Assembly: GCA_963813355.1 (NCBI GenBank)
Contig: CAWEYS010000022.1
Span: forward strand, 1-64,000
Origin: DATAGF01 sp963813355
GTDB lineage: Bacteria; Actinomycetota; Thermoleophilia; Miltoncostaeales; Miltoncostaeaceae
DNA length: 64,000 nucleotides
Direction: 5' to 3'
Shown: in pieces, positions 24,741 to 32,228 of the stretch
Position numbering within the stretch: position 1 is the first letter of the stretch
How the letters are laid out: the number at the start of each line of letters is the position of its first letter
The notes under the pieces: model-generated
Told to the model about the DNA's origin: nothing
Databases searched by the model: none
Seen by the model: only the letters and a program-made list of their open reading frames with translations
Translations under genes and position numbers: made by a program

Positions 24741-25586
24741 GCGGCCGCCTGATCCGCCTCGGGCACAGCCCCGACCCCGACGACGCCTTCATGTTCTACG
24801 CGCTGGCCGAGGAGCTGATCCCGACCGACGGCTTCCGCTTCGAGCACGTGCTGCGCGACATCGAGACCCTCAACGACTGGGCGCGCGAGGGCCGCCTCGA
24901 GGTCACGGCGCTGTCCGTCCACGCCTACGCGTACCTCTCTGATCGCTACCGCCTGCTGCCCCACGGGGCCTCGATGGGCGAGCGCTACGGGCCGATCGTC
25001 GTGGCCCGCGGCGACCTCGACCCGGCCGCGCTGCCGGGCCTCCGGGTTGCGGTCCCGGGCCGGCTGACCAGCGCCTTCCTGCAGCTGCAGCTCGCCGTCG
25101 GGCGGATCGACGACCCGCTGATCACCCCCTTCGACCGCATCCTCGACGTCGTCGAGGCCGGCGAGGCCGACGCCGGCCTGGTGATCCACGAGGGCCAGCT
25201 CACCTACGCGCGCCAGGGGCTGCGGTCGGTGCTCGACCTCGGCGAGTGGTGGGACGACCTCACGGGCGGGCTGCCCCTCCCGCTGGGCGCCAACGCCGTG
25301 CGGCGCGACCTCGACGAGGGCGACACGCTCCCGCGCCTGTCGCGGCTCCTGCGGGCCAGCATCGCCTACGGCCTCGAGCACCGCCAGGGCGCCCTCGCCC
25401 ACGCCGAGCAGTTCGGGCGCGGCCTGGACCGGGGCCTCGCCGACCGGTTCGTGGGGATGTACGTCAACGACCGCACCCTCGACTACGGCGAGGACGGCCG
25501 CGCGGCCGTGGCCGAGCTGCTGCGCCGCGGCCACGAGGCCGGCCTGCTCGACGCACGCCCCCGCAGTGGACTTCGTGGAGGACTGA
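24737..25586 (+). CDS. mqnD: 1,4-dihydroxy-6-naphthoate synthase (futalosine pathway), C-terminal frame shift in a C5 run
   Basis: Periplasmic-binding-protein-like enzyme of the futalosine menaquinone route that turns cyclic dehypoxanthine futalosine into 1,4-dihydroxy-6-naphthoate. The start RLIRLGHSPDPDDAFMFYAL is the family signature. TALSVHAYAYLSDRYRLL, AVPGRLTSAFLQLQL and VIHEGQLTYA follow. Near 25562 a run of five C shifts the frame. With four C the protein ends naturally as AVDFVED at 25586 (about 282 residues). With five it runs on to 25798 in unrelated sequence. GTG 24737 overlaps the cupin stop. No other mqn gene lies in the window. Confidence 0.88.
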
Positions 25587-25595
25587 GCCAGCGAC

Positions 25596-25618
25596 GCCGG
25601 GCCTCTTGCGGGCCCGGC
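25596..25618 (+). terminator. Hairpin after mqnD
   Basis: GCCGGGCC (25596-25603) and GGCCCGGC (25611-25618) with a 7-base loop, ten bases after the corrected mqnD stop. No U tract. Confidence 0.55.
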
Positions 25619-25712
25619 GGACGCCGAGATGCGACTGCTGGCCGAGCGCATTTGTGGACCGGCGGCACCGGCTGCGCCGGGGCCGGCCGCCGGAACATTC
25701 AAGACCGTAGCC

Positions 25713-26138
25713 CTAGTCGACGAAGGGCTGGGAGTCCGCGGCCAGGTCCTCGAGGTCGAGCCCCAGGCTCTGCATGTAGAAGGGCGTCAGCAGGTTGAGC
25801 GTGTGGCGGCAGGCGGGGCAGATCGGCAGCGGCGGCGGGGCGGGGAGTTCGGGCGTCTCGCCCGACAGCGTGTAGGCCTTCCCGCAGTACTTGGCGCACA
25901 CGCCGCACGAGCCGGCCTTGCAGTCGAAGCGCACGAGATCGACGCCAGCGCCCCGAATCTGCTCGAGCAACGCCTCTTGAGAGAGGCGGTAGGACTCGGC
26001 CTCGCGGGCAAGCGCGGCCCGCGCCTCGTCGCTCCAGCCCTCGCGAAGCGCGGTGGCGAAGGGCTCGGGGGGATCGTCGACGCCCCGGAAGCGCTCGGTC
26101 CAACGGTCGATCTCGGAGTCCCAGTCGCGCCGGGGCAC
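25713..26138 (-). CDS. Cys-rich metal-binding protein of unknown function
   Basis: A 141-residue protein. Residues 1-70 are helical and charged. Then FDCKAGSCGVCAKYCGKAYT and, 23 residues on, ICPACRHTLN give six Cys that could hold a zinc or an iron-sulfur cluster. No catalytic family is recognised. GTG 26138 follows the stop of the DtxR/MntR-type regulator by 6 bases, so the two are probably one transcript. That makes a metal-related role plausible. Confidence 0.65.
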   Translation of the reverse strand: MPRRDWDSEIDRWTERFRGVDDPPEPFATALREGWSDEARAALAREAESYRLSQEALLEQIRGAGVDLVRFDCKAGSCGVCAKYCGKAYTLSGETPELPAPPPLPICPACRHTLNLLTPFYMQSLGLDLEDLAADSQPFVD

Positions 26139-26144
26139 CGCGCC

Positions 26145-26810
26145 CTACTCCACGTGGACGGCGCGGGCGGCCTCGGGGGGCACGTCCACGACGCGGTCCT
26201 GGTCGATCCGCACCGAGATCGGGCCGCCGAAGGGCGCGTGGGCCAGCACCTCCAGGCGGGCGTCGGGCACCAGGCCCCGGTCGGCGAGGAAGCGCAGCAG
26301 GGCGTCGTCGCGGTCGTCGACGCGCCCCACCACCGCCGTCGCGCCGTCGGCGAGCTCGGACAGGCGCTGCGAGGGGTGGCTGGCCACCTGTCCCCCGGTG
26401 GTGGGGATCGGGTGGCCGTGCGGGTCGCGCTCGGGGTGGCCGAGCTCCTCGGCGATGCGGGCCGCCAGGGCCTCCGAGACGTGGTGCTCGAGCACCTCCG
26501 CCTCGCGGTGCACCTCGTCCCACGACATCCCGAGGCGGGTGGCCAGGTAGGTCTCGAGCAGGCGGTGGTGGCGGATGACCTCCAGCGCGGCCTGGCGGCC
26601 GGAGTCGGTGAGCTCCACGCCCTGCCGCTTGACGTGGACGACGTAGCCGAGCGCGTCGAGCTTCTTCAGCATGTTGCTCGCCGACGCCGTGGTCACGGCC
26701 AGGGCCTCGGCCACCTGCGAGGTGGTGATCGGGCCCCCGGCGTCCGACGACTCGCCCAGCTGGTACACGGCCTTCAGGTAGTCCTGGACCGCGGGGCTCG
26801 GCCGATCCAC
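26145..26810 (-). CDS. DtxR/MntR-family metal-dependent transcriptional regulator
   Basis: A 221-residue regulator. The winged helix (AVQDYLKAVYQLGE, ITTSQVAEALAVTTASASNM, LDALGYVVHVKRQGVELTDSG) is followed by the dimer and metal domain (RHHRLLETYLATRLGMSWDE, EAEVLEHHVSEALA, with the usual His/Glu/Cys-position ligands) and a C-terminal FeoA/SH3-like domain. It should repress metal-uptake or oxidative genes when iron or manganese is bound. GTG 26810 is preceded by AAGGAGACG. It is divergent from a Crp-family gene; an inverted repeat lies between them. Confidence 0.9.
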   Translation of the reverse strand: MDRPSPAVQDYLKAVYQLGESSDAGGPITTSQVAEALAVTTASASNMLKKLDALGYVVHVKRQGVELTDSGRQAALEVIRHHRLLETYLATRLGMSWDEVHREAEVLEHHVSEALAARIAEELGHPERDPHGHPIPTTGGQVASHPSQRLSELADGATAVVGRVDDRDDALLRFLADRGLVPDARLEVLAHAPFGGPISVRIDQDRVVDVPPEAARAVHVE

Positions 26811-26862
26811 TCGCGTCTCCTTGGGATGGACGCGGAATCGTACCGCCCGCGCCGAAGGGGTG

Positions 26863-26910
26863 AGAACCGAGCGCCCAGCGGGCATCACCGATCTATCTTG
26901 TGTCGGTTCT
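26863..26910. promoter_or_regulatory. Inverted repeat AGAACCGA...TCGGTTCT in divergent regulator promoter
   Basis: AGAACCGA at 26863-26870 and its exact complement TCGGTTCT at 26903-26910, 32 bases between arms, in the 137-base gap between the DtxR-family and Crp-family genes. A second pair (GCGCCC at 26871, GGGCGC at 26913) is nested outside. Confidence 0.45.
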
Positions 26911-26947
26911 TAGGGCGCCATAACAATCGAATGCCACATTGTCCCGC

Positions 26948-27700
26948 ATGGCGACGGCCCTCTCTGCCCTGCGTATCGACGGCTTCAGGACGTCGGGCAT
27001 GAGGAGCAACGGCAGGCCGGGCCTGAGCCAGATGGACCTCTTCGCGGGGCTGCCCGAGCGCGACCTCTCGCTGCTCGACAGCCGCCTGCAGCTGGTGCGC
27101 TGGCCGCGCGGCGCCGCGATGCCCGACCCGCTGGGCCGCCCCGACCACCTCTACGTGGTCCGCGAGGGGCGCCTGGCGCTGTTCGAGTCGACGGCGCCGG
27201 GGCACGAGATCATGATCTCGCTGCTCGACTCGGGTGCCATCTACAGCACCCTCGGCACGGCCCCGGTCGCCAACGTGAGCGCGCTCGAGGACTCCGCCGT
27301 CTCGCCGCTGTCGGGACGCGCGATCGAGGGCCTCATCGCCCGCTACCCGCGCCTCGGGCGCAACCTCGCCGAGCTGCTCTCTGATCGCGTCGCAATGCTG
27401 CGCGAGACCGTCGCCCTGGTCAGCGAGATGCGCGTCGAGGACCGCCTCCGGGCCCGGCTGCACCAGCTGGCCGATCGCTTCGGCGTCGCCACCCCGGCGG
27501 GCGTCGAGCTGCGCCTCGACCTGACCCACGCCCAGTGGGCCTCGCTCGTGGGCGCCTCGCGCGAGGCCGTCACCACCGCCTTCAGCAAGCTGCGCGCCAG
27601 CGGCTCGGTGGAGATGGAGGGGCGCACAATCACGATCCCGTGGGAGGTCGTGCGCGCGCGCGAGGAGGCCCTGAGCCTCGCCGCCGCCCGCGACTTCTAG
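26948..27700 (+). CDS. Crp/Fnr-family transcriptional regulator
   Basis: A 250-residue protein. Residues 30-150 are a cyclic-nucleotide-binding-type beta barrel (LFAGLPERDLSLLDSRLQLV, HLYVVREGRLALFE), but the usual PGE(x)GE(x)RA phosphate cassette is not seen, so cAMP binding is doubtful. Residues 175-250 are the HTH (LTHAQWASLVGASREAVTTAFSKL). The effector may be redox or another ligand. ATG 26948 is used; ATG 26999 is an alternative. The TAG stop is part of a TAGGGT box for the next gene. Confidence 0.85.
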   Translation: MATALSALRIDGFRTSGMRSNGRPGLSQMDLFAGLPERDLSLLDSRLQLVRWPRGAAMPDPLGRPDHLYVVREGRLALFESTAPGHEIMISLLDSGAIYSTLGTAPVANVSALEDSAVSPLSGRAIEGLIARYPRLGRNLAELLSDRVAMLRETVALVSEMRVEDRLRARLHQLADRFGVATPAGVELRLDLTHAQWASLVGASREAVTTAFSKLRASGSVEMEGRTITIPWEVVRAREEALSLAAARDF

Positions 27701-27770
27701 GGTCGTCCTGGTCGCCGCCGCCCTCGCCGCGGGGGCGGGCGCCGCGACGGCCGCGCCGGCGCGCGACTCG

Positions 27771-28406
27771 GTGCTGGGCCGCAGCGTCGAGGGGCGCCCC
27801 ATCGCCCTGACCCGCGTGGGGGACCCCGCGGCCGAGCGGCGGGTGCTGGTGGTGGGGGCCGTCCACGGCAACGAGCCGGCCGGGCGGGCGGTGGTGCGCG
27901 CGCTCCGCCGCGGGCCGGCCCCGGCGGGCGCCGAGCTGTGGCTCATCCGCGACCTGAACCCCGACGGCGCGGCCGCGGGCACGCGCCAGAACGCCCGCGG
28001 CGTCGACCTCAACCGCAACTTCCCGCACCGCTGGCGGGCCCAGGGCCGGCCCTTCTCGGCGAACTACTCCGGGCGGCGCCCGCTCTCGGAGCCCGAGTCG
28101 CGCCTGGCGGCGCGGCTCATCCGGCGCCTGAAGCCGGATGTGACGATCTGGTACCACCAGGCGCTCGCGCTCGTGGACACCTCCAGCGGGGCCGACCCGG
28201 GCGTCGCCCGGCGCTACGCCCGCCTGTCGGGGCTTCCAGCCAGGCCCGTCGGGCTCGGCTTCCTCCCCGGGATCGCGACGCGCTGGCAGAACCGCACCCA
28301 GGCCGGCACCAGCGCCTTCGTCGTGGAGCTCCCGGGCGGCCCGCTGACCGCGGCCTCGGCGCGCCGCCACGCGCGCGCGGTGCGGGCGGTCGCCGCCCCG
28401 GGCTAG
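27771..28406 (+). CDS. M14-type zinc carboxypeptidase (succinylglutamate desuccinylase-like)
   Basis: At least 211 residues. AVHGNEPAGRAVVRAL holds the zinc ligands His and Glu, and NPDGAAAGTRQNARGVDLNRNFPH is the M14 substrate-binding Arg/Asn segment. A later ELPGG may contain the catalytic Glu. The frame is open upstream from 27708 and encodes a perfect signal peptide (VLVAAALAAGAGAATAAPA), but its only candidates are CTG 27708 or GTC 27711, just after TAGGGT. The export signal is probably real and the first standard start (GTG 27771) too late. It may trim peptidoglycan or other peptides outside the cell. Confidence 0.75.
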   Translation: MLGRSVEGRPIALTRVGDPAAERRVLVVGAVHGNEPAGRAVVRALRRGPAPAGAELWLIRDLNPDGAAAGTRQNARGVDLNRNFPHRWRAQGRPFSANYSGRRPLSEPESRLAARLIRRLKPDVTIWYHQALALVDTSSGADPGVARRYARLSGLPARPVGLGFLPGIATRWQNRTQAGTSAFVVELPGGPLTAASARRHARAVRAVAAPG

Positions 28407-28409
28407 CCT
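28404..28409 (+). promoter_or_regulatory. Leaderless-type -10 box TAGCCT overlapping a stop codon
   Basis: The TAG stop of the peptidase gene starts TAGCCT, 8 bases before ATG 28418 of the sigma factor gene. Confidence 0.45.
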
Positions 28410-28417
28410 CCGGGTCG

Positions 28418-29494
28418 ATGACCCGCCCGTCCACGGGACCCAGCCCGCGCGAGCGCGCGCTGGTCGAGGCCGCCCAGGCGGGCGACGAGGGCGCCTACGG
28501 GCGGCTGGTCGAGCCCCTGCGGGCCGAGCTGCACGCCCACTGCTACCGCATGCTGGGCTCGGTCCACGACGCCGAGGACGCGCTCCAGGACGCCCTCCTG
28601 CGGGCCTGGCGCGGCCTGGGCGGCTTCAAGGGCCGCAGCTCCCCCCGGGCCTGGCTCTACCGCATCGCGACCAATGCCTGCCTCGACACGATCGCCCGCC
28701 GCCCCAGGCGGGGTCTGCCGGCGGACCGCGGCCCCGCCTCCGACCCGCGCCGGGGGCCGGGCGCGCCCCTGACCGAGACGGTCTGGCTGGAGCCCTACCC
28801 GGACGAGATCATCGGCGTCGAGGACGGCCTCGCCGCGCCCGAGGCGCGCTACGAGCGCCGCGAGTCGGTCGAGCTGGCGTTCATCGCCGCCCTGCAGCAC
28901 CTGCCTCCCCGCCAGCGGGCCGTGCTGATCCTGCGCGACGTGCTCGGCTTCTCGGCCCGCGAGACCGCCGAGGCCCTCGAGACGACCGTCGCATCGGCGA
29001 ACAGCGCGCTGCAGCGCGCGCGCAAGGCGGCCGACGAGCGCCTCCCCGACGAGAGCCAGCAGGCGACCCTGCGGACGCTGGGCGAGGAGCGGCTGCGCGA
29101 GATCGTCGAGGAGTACGTCGCGGCCTGGGAGCGCGGCGACGTCGAGGCGATCGTCGCGATGCTCGCCGAGGACGCCGTCGTGGCCATGCCGCCGATGCCG
29201 ACCTGGTACCAGGGCCGCGAGGCGATCGCCGTCTTCCTGCGCGACTTCGCGTTCGCCGGGCCCTGGAGCGGCTCGCGCTTCGAGACCGGCCGGCGCCGGG
29301 TGCGGCTCGTCCCGGGCCGGGCGAGCGGGCAGCTCGCCCTGGGCGCCTACGGCTGGGACGAGGAGCGCGGCGCCTACCTCCCCTACGCCCTCCAGGTGCT
29401 GACGCTCCGCGGCGGCGCGATCGCCGACGTCACGGGGTTCGTCACCCCCGCCGCCCTGCCCGCGGTCGGCCTTCCCGCCGAGCTGCCCGCCTGA
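28418..29494 (+). CDS. ECF-type RNA polymerase sigma factor with SnoaL-like C-terminal domain
   Basis: A 358-residue sigma-70 family protein of the TIGR02960-like group. Region 2 is CYRMLGSVHDAEDALQDALLRAWRG, and region 4 is LQHLPPRQRAVLILRDVLGFSARETAEAL, then VASANSALQRARKA. From about residue 220 an NTF2/SnoaL-like domain follows (IVEEYVAAWERGDVEAIVAM, LAEDAVVAMPPMPTWYQGRE). This type has the extra domain in place of a separate anti-sigma factor; it is thought to tune activity. No anti-sigma gene is adjacent. Confidence 0.9.
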   Translation: MTRPSTGPSPRERALVEAAQAGDEGAYGRLVEPLRAELHAHCYRMLGSVHDAEDALQDALLRAWRGLGGFKGRSSPRAWLYRIATNACLDTIARRPRRGLPADRGPASDPRRGPGAPLTETVWLEPYPDEIIGVEDGLAAPEARYERRESVELAFIAALQHLPPRQRAVLILRDVLGFSARETAEALETTVASANSALQRARKAADERLPDESQQATLRTLGEERLREIVEEYVAAWERGDVEAIVAMLAEDAVVAMPPMPTWYQGREAIAVFLRDFAFAGPWSGSRFETGRRRVRLVPGRASGQLALGAYGWDEERGAYLPYALQVLTLRGGAIADVTGFVTPAALPAVGLPAELPA

Positions 29495-29534
29495 GGGGCA
29501 CCGCGCCCCCTGGTCCGCGGGGGCCCGGGGCGCG

Positions 29535-29540
29535 TAGCGT
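29535..29540 (+). promoter_or_regulatory. Leaderless-type -10 box TAGCGT
   Basis: TAGCGT with 6 bases to ATG 29547. Confidence 0.5.
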
Positions 29541-29546
29541 GAGGCG

Positions 29547-30155
29547 ATGCGTCGTCTCGCCCTCGCAGTTCTCGCCGCCGCCGCCCTCGCGGCCGGTGCG
29601 GCGTGCGGTGGGGCCGGGGACGAGGCCGGCGTGACCACGGCCGGCGTGACCACGGCCGACCCGGGGCCGAGCCTGCTCACCGGGACGGTGCGCTCGATCG
29701 AGGGCGAGCCGGTTCCGCTGCGGCGCTTCCTGGGCGGGCCCGTCCTCGTCGTCAACACGGCGAGCCGCTGCGGCTTCACGCCCCAGTTCGAGGGCCTCGA
29801 GGCGCTCTACCGGGAGCGGCGCGCGCAGGGGCTCACCATCGTCGGGTTCCCCAGCGGAGACTTCCGCCAGGAGCTGGCCGCCAACGGCGAGATCGAGGAC
29901 TTCTGCCGCCTCCGCTACGGCGTGAGCTTCCCGCTGATGGCCGAGTCGGCCGTGACGGGCCGCCGCGCCAACCGGCTCTTCCGCGCCATCGCGGCCCGGC
30001 CCGGGCCCGCCGGCGAGGAGCCGTCCTGGAACTTCACGAAGTACCTCCTCGACGACCGCGGGCGCCTGGTCGCCCGCTTCGCGCCGTCCGTCGAGCCCGG
30101 CGACGCCCGCGTCGCCGCCGCCATCGAGCAGGTCCTCGCCGGGCGCGGGCTGTAG
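29547..30155 (+). CDS. Glutathione-peroxidase-like thiol peroxidase, lipoprotein
   Basis: A 202-residue exported peroxidase. The signal peptide ends in a lipobox (LAAGAAC, Cys22). VNTASRCGFTPQFEGLEALY holds the peroxidatic Cys in place of selenocysteine, with FPSGDF and WNFTKYLLD further on, all hallmarks of the GPx family. It likely reduces lipid or organic peroxides at the outer face of the membrane, using thioredoxin-like donors. It has its own leaderless-type box. Confidence 0.9.
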   Translation: MRRLALAVLAAAALAAGAACGGAGDEAGVTTAGVTTADPGPSLLTGTVRSIEGEPVPLRRFLGGPVLVVNTASRCGFTPQFEGLEALYRERRAQGLTIVGFPSGDFRQELAANGEIEDFCRLRYGVSFPLMAESAVTGRRANRLFRAIAARPGPAGEEPSWNFTKYLLDDRGRLVARFAPSVEPGDARVAAAIEQVLAGRGL

Positions 30156-30158
30156 GCT
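30153..30158 (+). promoter_or_regulatory. Leaderless-type -10 box TAGGCT overlapping a stop codon
   Basis: The TAG stop of the peroxidase gene starts TAGGCT, 9 bases before ATG 30168. Confidence 0.45.
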
Positions 30159-30167
30159 CGGCCGGCG

Positions 30168-31253
30168 ATGGCGCCGGCACCCTTCGCCAACCGCCTCTGC
30201 GAGATCCTCGGGATCCGCCACCCCCTGATCCTGGCCGGCATGGCCGGCGGCTACACGACGCCGGAGCTGGTCGCGGCGGTGTCGGAGGCCGGGGGCCTCG
30301 GCACCTTCGGCCTCAACGCCATGACCGCCGAGGCGGCGGCGGCCGACGTCGCGCGGGCCCGCGCCCTGACCGCGGCGCCGCTCGCGGTGAACGTCCTGGT
30401 GGCCGCGCCCACCCCGCCGGACCGGCGCGGCGACGACCCGCGGTCGGCGCTGGAGCCCCTGCGGCGCGAGCTCGGGCTGCCCGACGAGGCCCCGCCCGCC
30501 CCGCGGCCGGCGACGCCGCGCGAGCTCGTCAGCGCGGGCCTGGAGTCCGGGGCGACCGTCGTGAGCGTGGGCCTCGGCGACCCCGGGGACGTCCACGACC
30601 TCGCCCGCGCCGCCGGGGTGCCGGTGATCGCGATGGCCTCCTCGGTGCAGGACGCGGTGCGCTCGGTCGAGTCGGGCGCCGACGTGATCGTCGCCCAGGG
30701 CGCCGAGGCGGGCGGCCACCGGTCCTCGTTCGACATCCCCGACGACGGCGAGGTGCCCCTGATCGGCACCTTCGCCCTGGTCCCGCAGATCATCCGCGCG
30801 GTCGACGTGCCGGTCGTGGCCGCGGGGGGCGTCATGGACGGCCGCGGGCTCGCCGCCGCCCTGGCCCTGGGCGCCCAGGGGGTGCAGATGGGCAGCCGGT
30901 TCCTGGTCGCGGCCGAGAGCGGGGCGCCGGAGGGCTACAAGCGCCGCCTGCGGGAGGCGCGCGACTCCGACACGGTGATCACCCGAGCCCTCTCGGGGCG
31001 GCCCGCGCGGGGCCTGCCGAACCGCCTCGTCGCGGCCCTCGAGGCCGCCGGGCCGCCCGCGCTCGGCTACCCGCGCCAGGCCGTCGCGAGCGCCGACCTG
31101 CGGGCGGCGGCGGCGGCGGCCGACCGCCCCGACCTGATCGCCCTCTTCGCCGGCCAGGCCGCCGGGCTGGCGACCGGGTCCCCGCCGGCGGGCGAGATCG
31201 TGGAGGAGGTCGTCAGCGAGGCGGCGGCCGTCCTGCGCGAGCTCGCGCCCTAG
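30168..31253 (+). CDS. Nitronate monooxygenase-family FMN enzyme
   Basis: A 361-residue TIM-barrel flavoprotein: HPLILAGMAGGYTTPELVAA, LAVNVLVAAPTP, AQGAEAGGHRSSFD with the catalytic His, VPVVAAGGVMDGRGLAAALA and GAQGVQMGSRFLVAAES (FMN phosphate site). It oxidises alkyl nitronates such as propionate 3-nitronate; a related enoyl reductase activity is possible. Its stop overlaps the stop of the convergent lipoprotein gene. Confidence 0.9.
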   Translation: MAPAPFANRLCEILGIRHPLILAGMAGGYTTPELVAAVSEAGGLGTFGLNAMTAEAAAADVARARALTAAPLAVNVLVAAPTPPDRRGDDPRSALEPLRRELGLPDEAPPAPRPATPRELVSAGLESGATVVSVGLGDPGDVHDLARAAGVPVIAMASSVQDAVRSVESGADVIVAQGAEAGGHRSSFDIPDDGEVPLIGTFALVPQIIRAVDVPVVAAGGVMDGRGLAAALALGAQGVQMGSRFLVAAESGAPEGYKRRLREARDSDTVITRALSGRPARGLPNRLVAALEAAGPPALGYPRQAVASADLRAAAAAADRPDLIALFAGQAAGLATGSPPAGEIVEEVVSEAAAVLRELAP

Positions 31254-31720
31254 CCGTCCTCCCCCGCCGCGCGCAGGGCGGCGATCGCGTTCGAGTAGTC
31301 GTCGACCGCCCGCACGAAGCGGGTGGGCCGCCCGGCGGCCGCCTCGTCGGCCGCGGCGCGCATCGCCGCGACCACGCCCTCGAGCGCCCCGGCGGCGCGG
31401 GCGCGCTGGGCCTCGAGCCGGGCGTCCTCGAGGCGCTCGGCCGACAGGCGCTGGGAGAGCGCCTCGGCGCCGGCCAGCGACGCGCGCAGCTCCGGCGCCG
31501 CCCGCTGCAGGGCCTCGGGCGTCGCGACCGCGCCGACCGTCGCCAGGTCGCGCGTGAACTCGGCCACGGCCGCGGCGGCGGCGTCGGTGTCGGCCAGGTA
31601 GCGCTGGGGCGAGACCTGGGTGCCGTCGCTCAGGGGCGTCGTCACGGGCCCGAGCGGGTCGCCCCCGCACCCGGCCGCGAGCGCCAGCGGGATCAGCGCG
31701 AGGAGGAGGAGGCGCCGGAT
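31250..31720 (-). CDS. Small lipoprotein of unknown function, start codon unclear
   Basis: About 156 residues. The frame reads RRLLLLALIPLALAAGCGG, a perfect lipoprotein signal with lipobox AAGC, but the codon in front of it is ATC (31720), and no ATG, GTG or TTG lies nearby. I place the start there. The mature part is a helical bundle (AVAEFTRDLATVGAVATPEA, AEALSQRLSAERLEDARLEA). It overlaps the end of a second lipoprotein gene of similar helical type, so the two may be a paralogous pair in one transcript. Confidence 0.6.
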   Translation of the reverse strand: MRRLLLLALIPLALAAGCGGDPLGPVTTPLSDGTQVSPQRYLADTDAAAAAVAEFTRDLATVGAVATPEALQRAAPELRASLAGAEALSQRLSAERLEDARLEAQRARAAGALEGVVAAMRAAADEAAAGRPTRFVRAVDDYSNAIAALRAAGEDG

Positions 31721-32163
31721 GGCAGCGTGCGGAGCGCGTCGAGGAACGGGGTGGCGGCCGGCTCGAGCGCGGCCCGGTCGCCCCCCGCCAGGGCGGCGAC
31801 GACGGGCGGCATCAGCGGCACCAGGCGCGCGTAGGCGGCGGCGAGCCGGTCGCGGTGCCGGCGCAGGCCGGGATCCTGGATCCGCAGGGCGCGCAGCTCG
31901 GCGAGCCGCACCCGCGCCGCCCTCACGATGCGCTCGAGGCGCTCGCGGGCGGGCGCCGGGCCGTCCTGCGCGTGGGCGCGCGCGTCGATCGCCGAGGCGA
32001 GCTGGGCGGGCGGCTTGACCAGCGCATCGACCGCGGCGACGTACGAGGCGGGCGGGTCGGGGCCCCCGGTGGCCTGCGGGTCGCCGTCGCCGCAGCCGGC
32101 GATCGCGAGGCATGTCGCGGCCCCGACGGCGATGGCGGCGGTCACTCCGAGGCGGGGCGCCAT
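31693..32163 (-). CDS. Small lipoprotein of unknown function
   Basis: A 156-residue protein with signal peptide and lipobox (VGAATCLAIAGCGDGD, Cys near residue 24). The mature part is all-helical (SYVAAVDALVKPPAQLASAI, ERLERIVRAARVRLAELRAL, LRRHRDRLAAAYARLVPLMP). No family is recognised. The pattern of a helical bundle after a lipid anchor is shared with the next gene. ATG 32163. It is divergent from guaB across 65 bases. Confidence 0.7.
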   Translation of the reverse strand: MAPRLGVTAAIAVGAATCLAIAGCGDGDPQATGGPDPPASYVAAVDALVKPPAQLASAIDARAHAQDGPAPARERLERIVRAARVRLAELRALRIQDPGLRRHRDRLAAAYARLVPLMPPVVAALAGGDRAALEPAATPFLDALRTLPSGASSSSR

Positions 32164-32215
32164 CGGGCGATGCTACCTCACGCATCTGGGGGGTCCCGCG
32201 GGCGGGGTGGTGGGC

Positions 32216-32221
32216 TAAGGT
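32216..32221 (+). promoter_or_regulatory. Leaderless-type -10 box TAAGGT before guaB
   Basis: TAAGGT with 7 bases to GTG 32229. Confidence 0.5.
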
Positions 32222-32228
32222 GCGCCGA

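Noticed and set aside
29603..31834. 743-codon plus-strand frame over the peroxidase and nitronate monooxygenase genes
   Set aside because: Arg/Pro/Gly-rich shadow frame of the two real genes.
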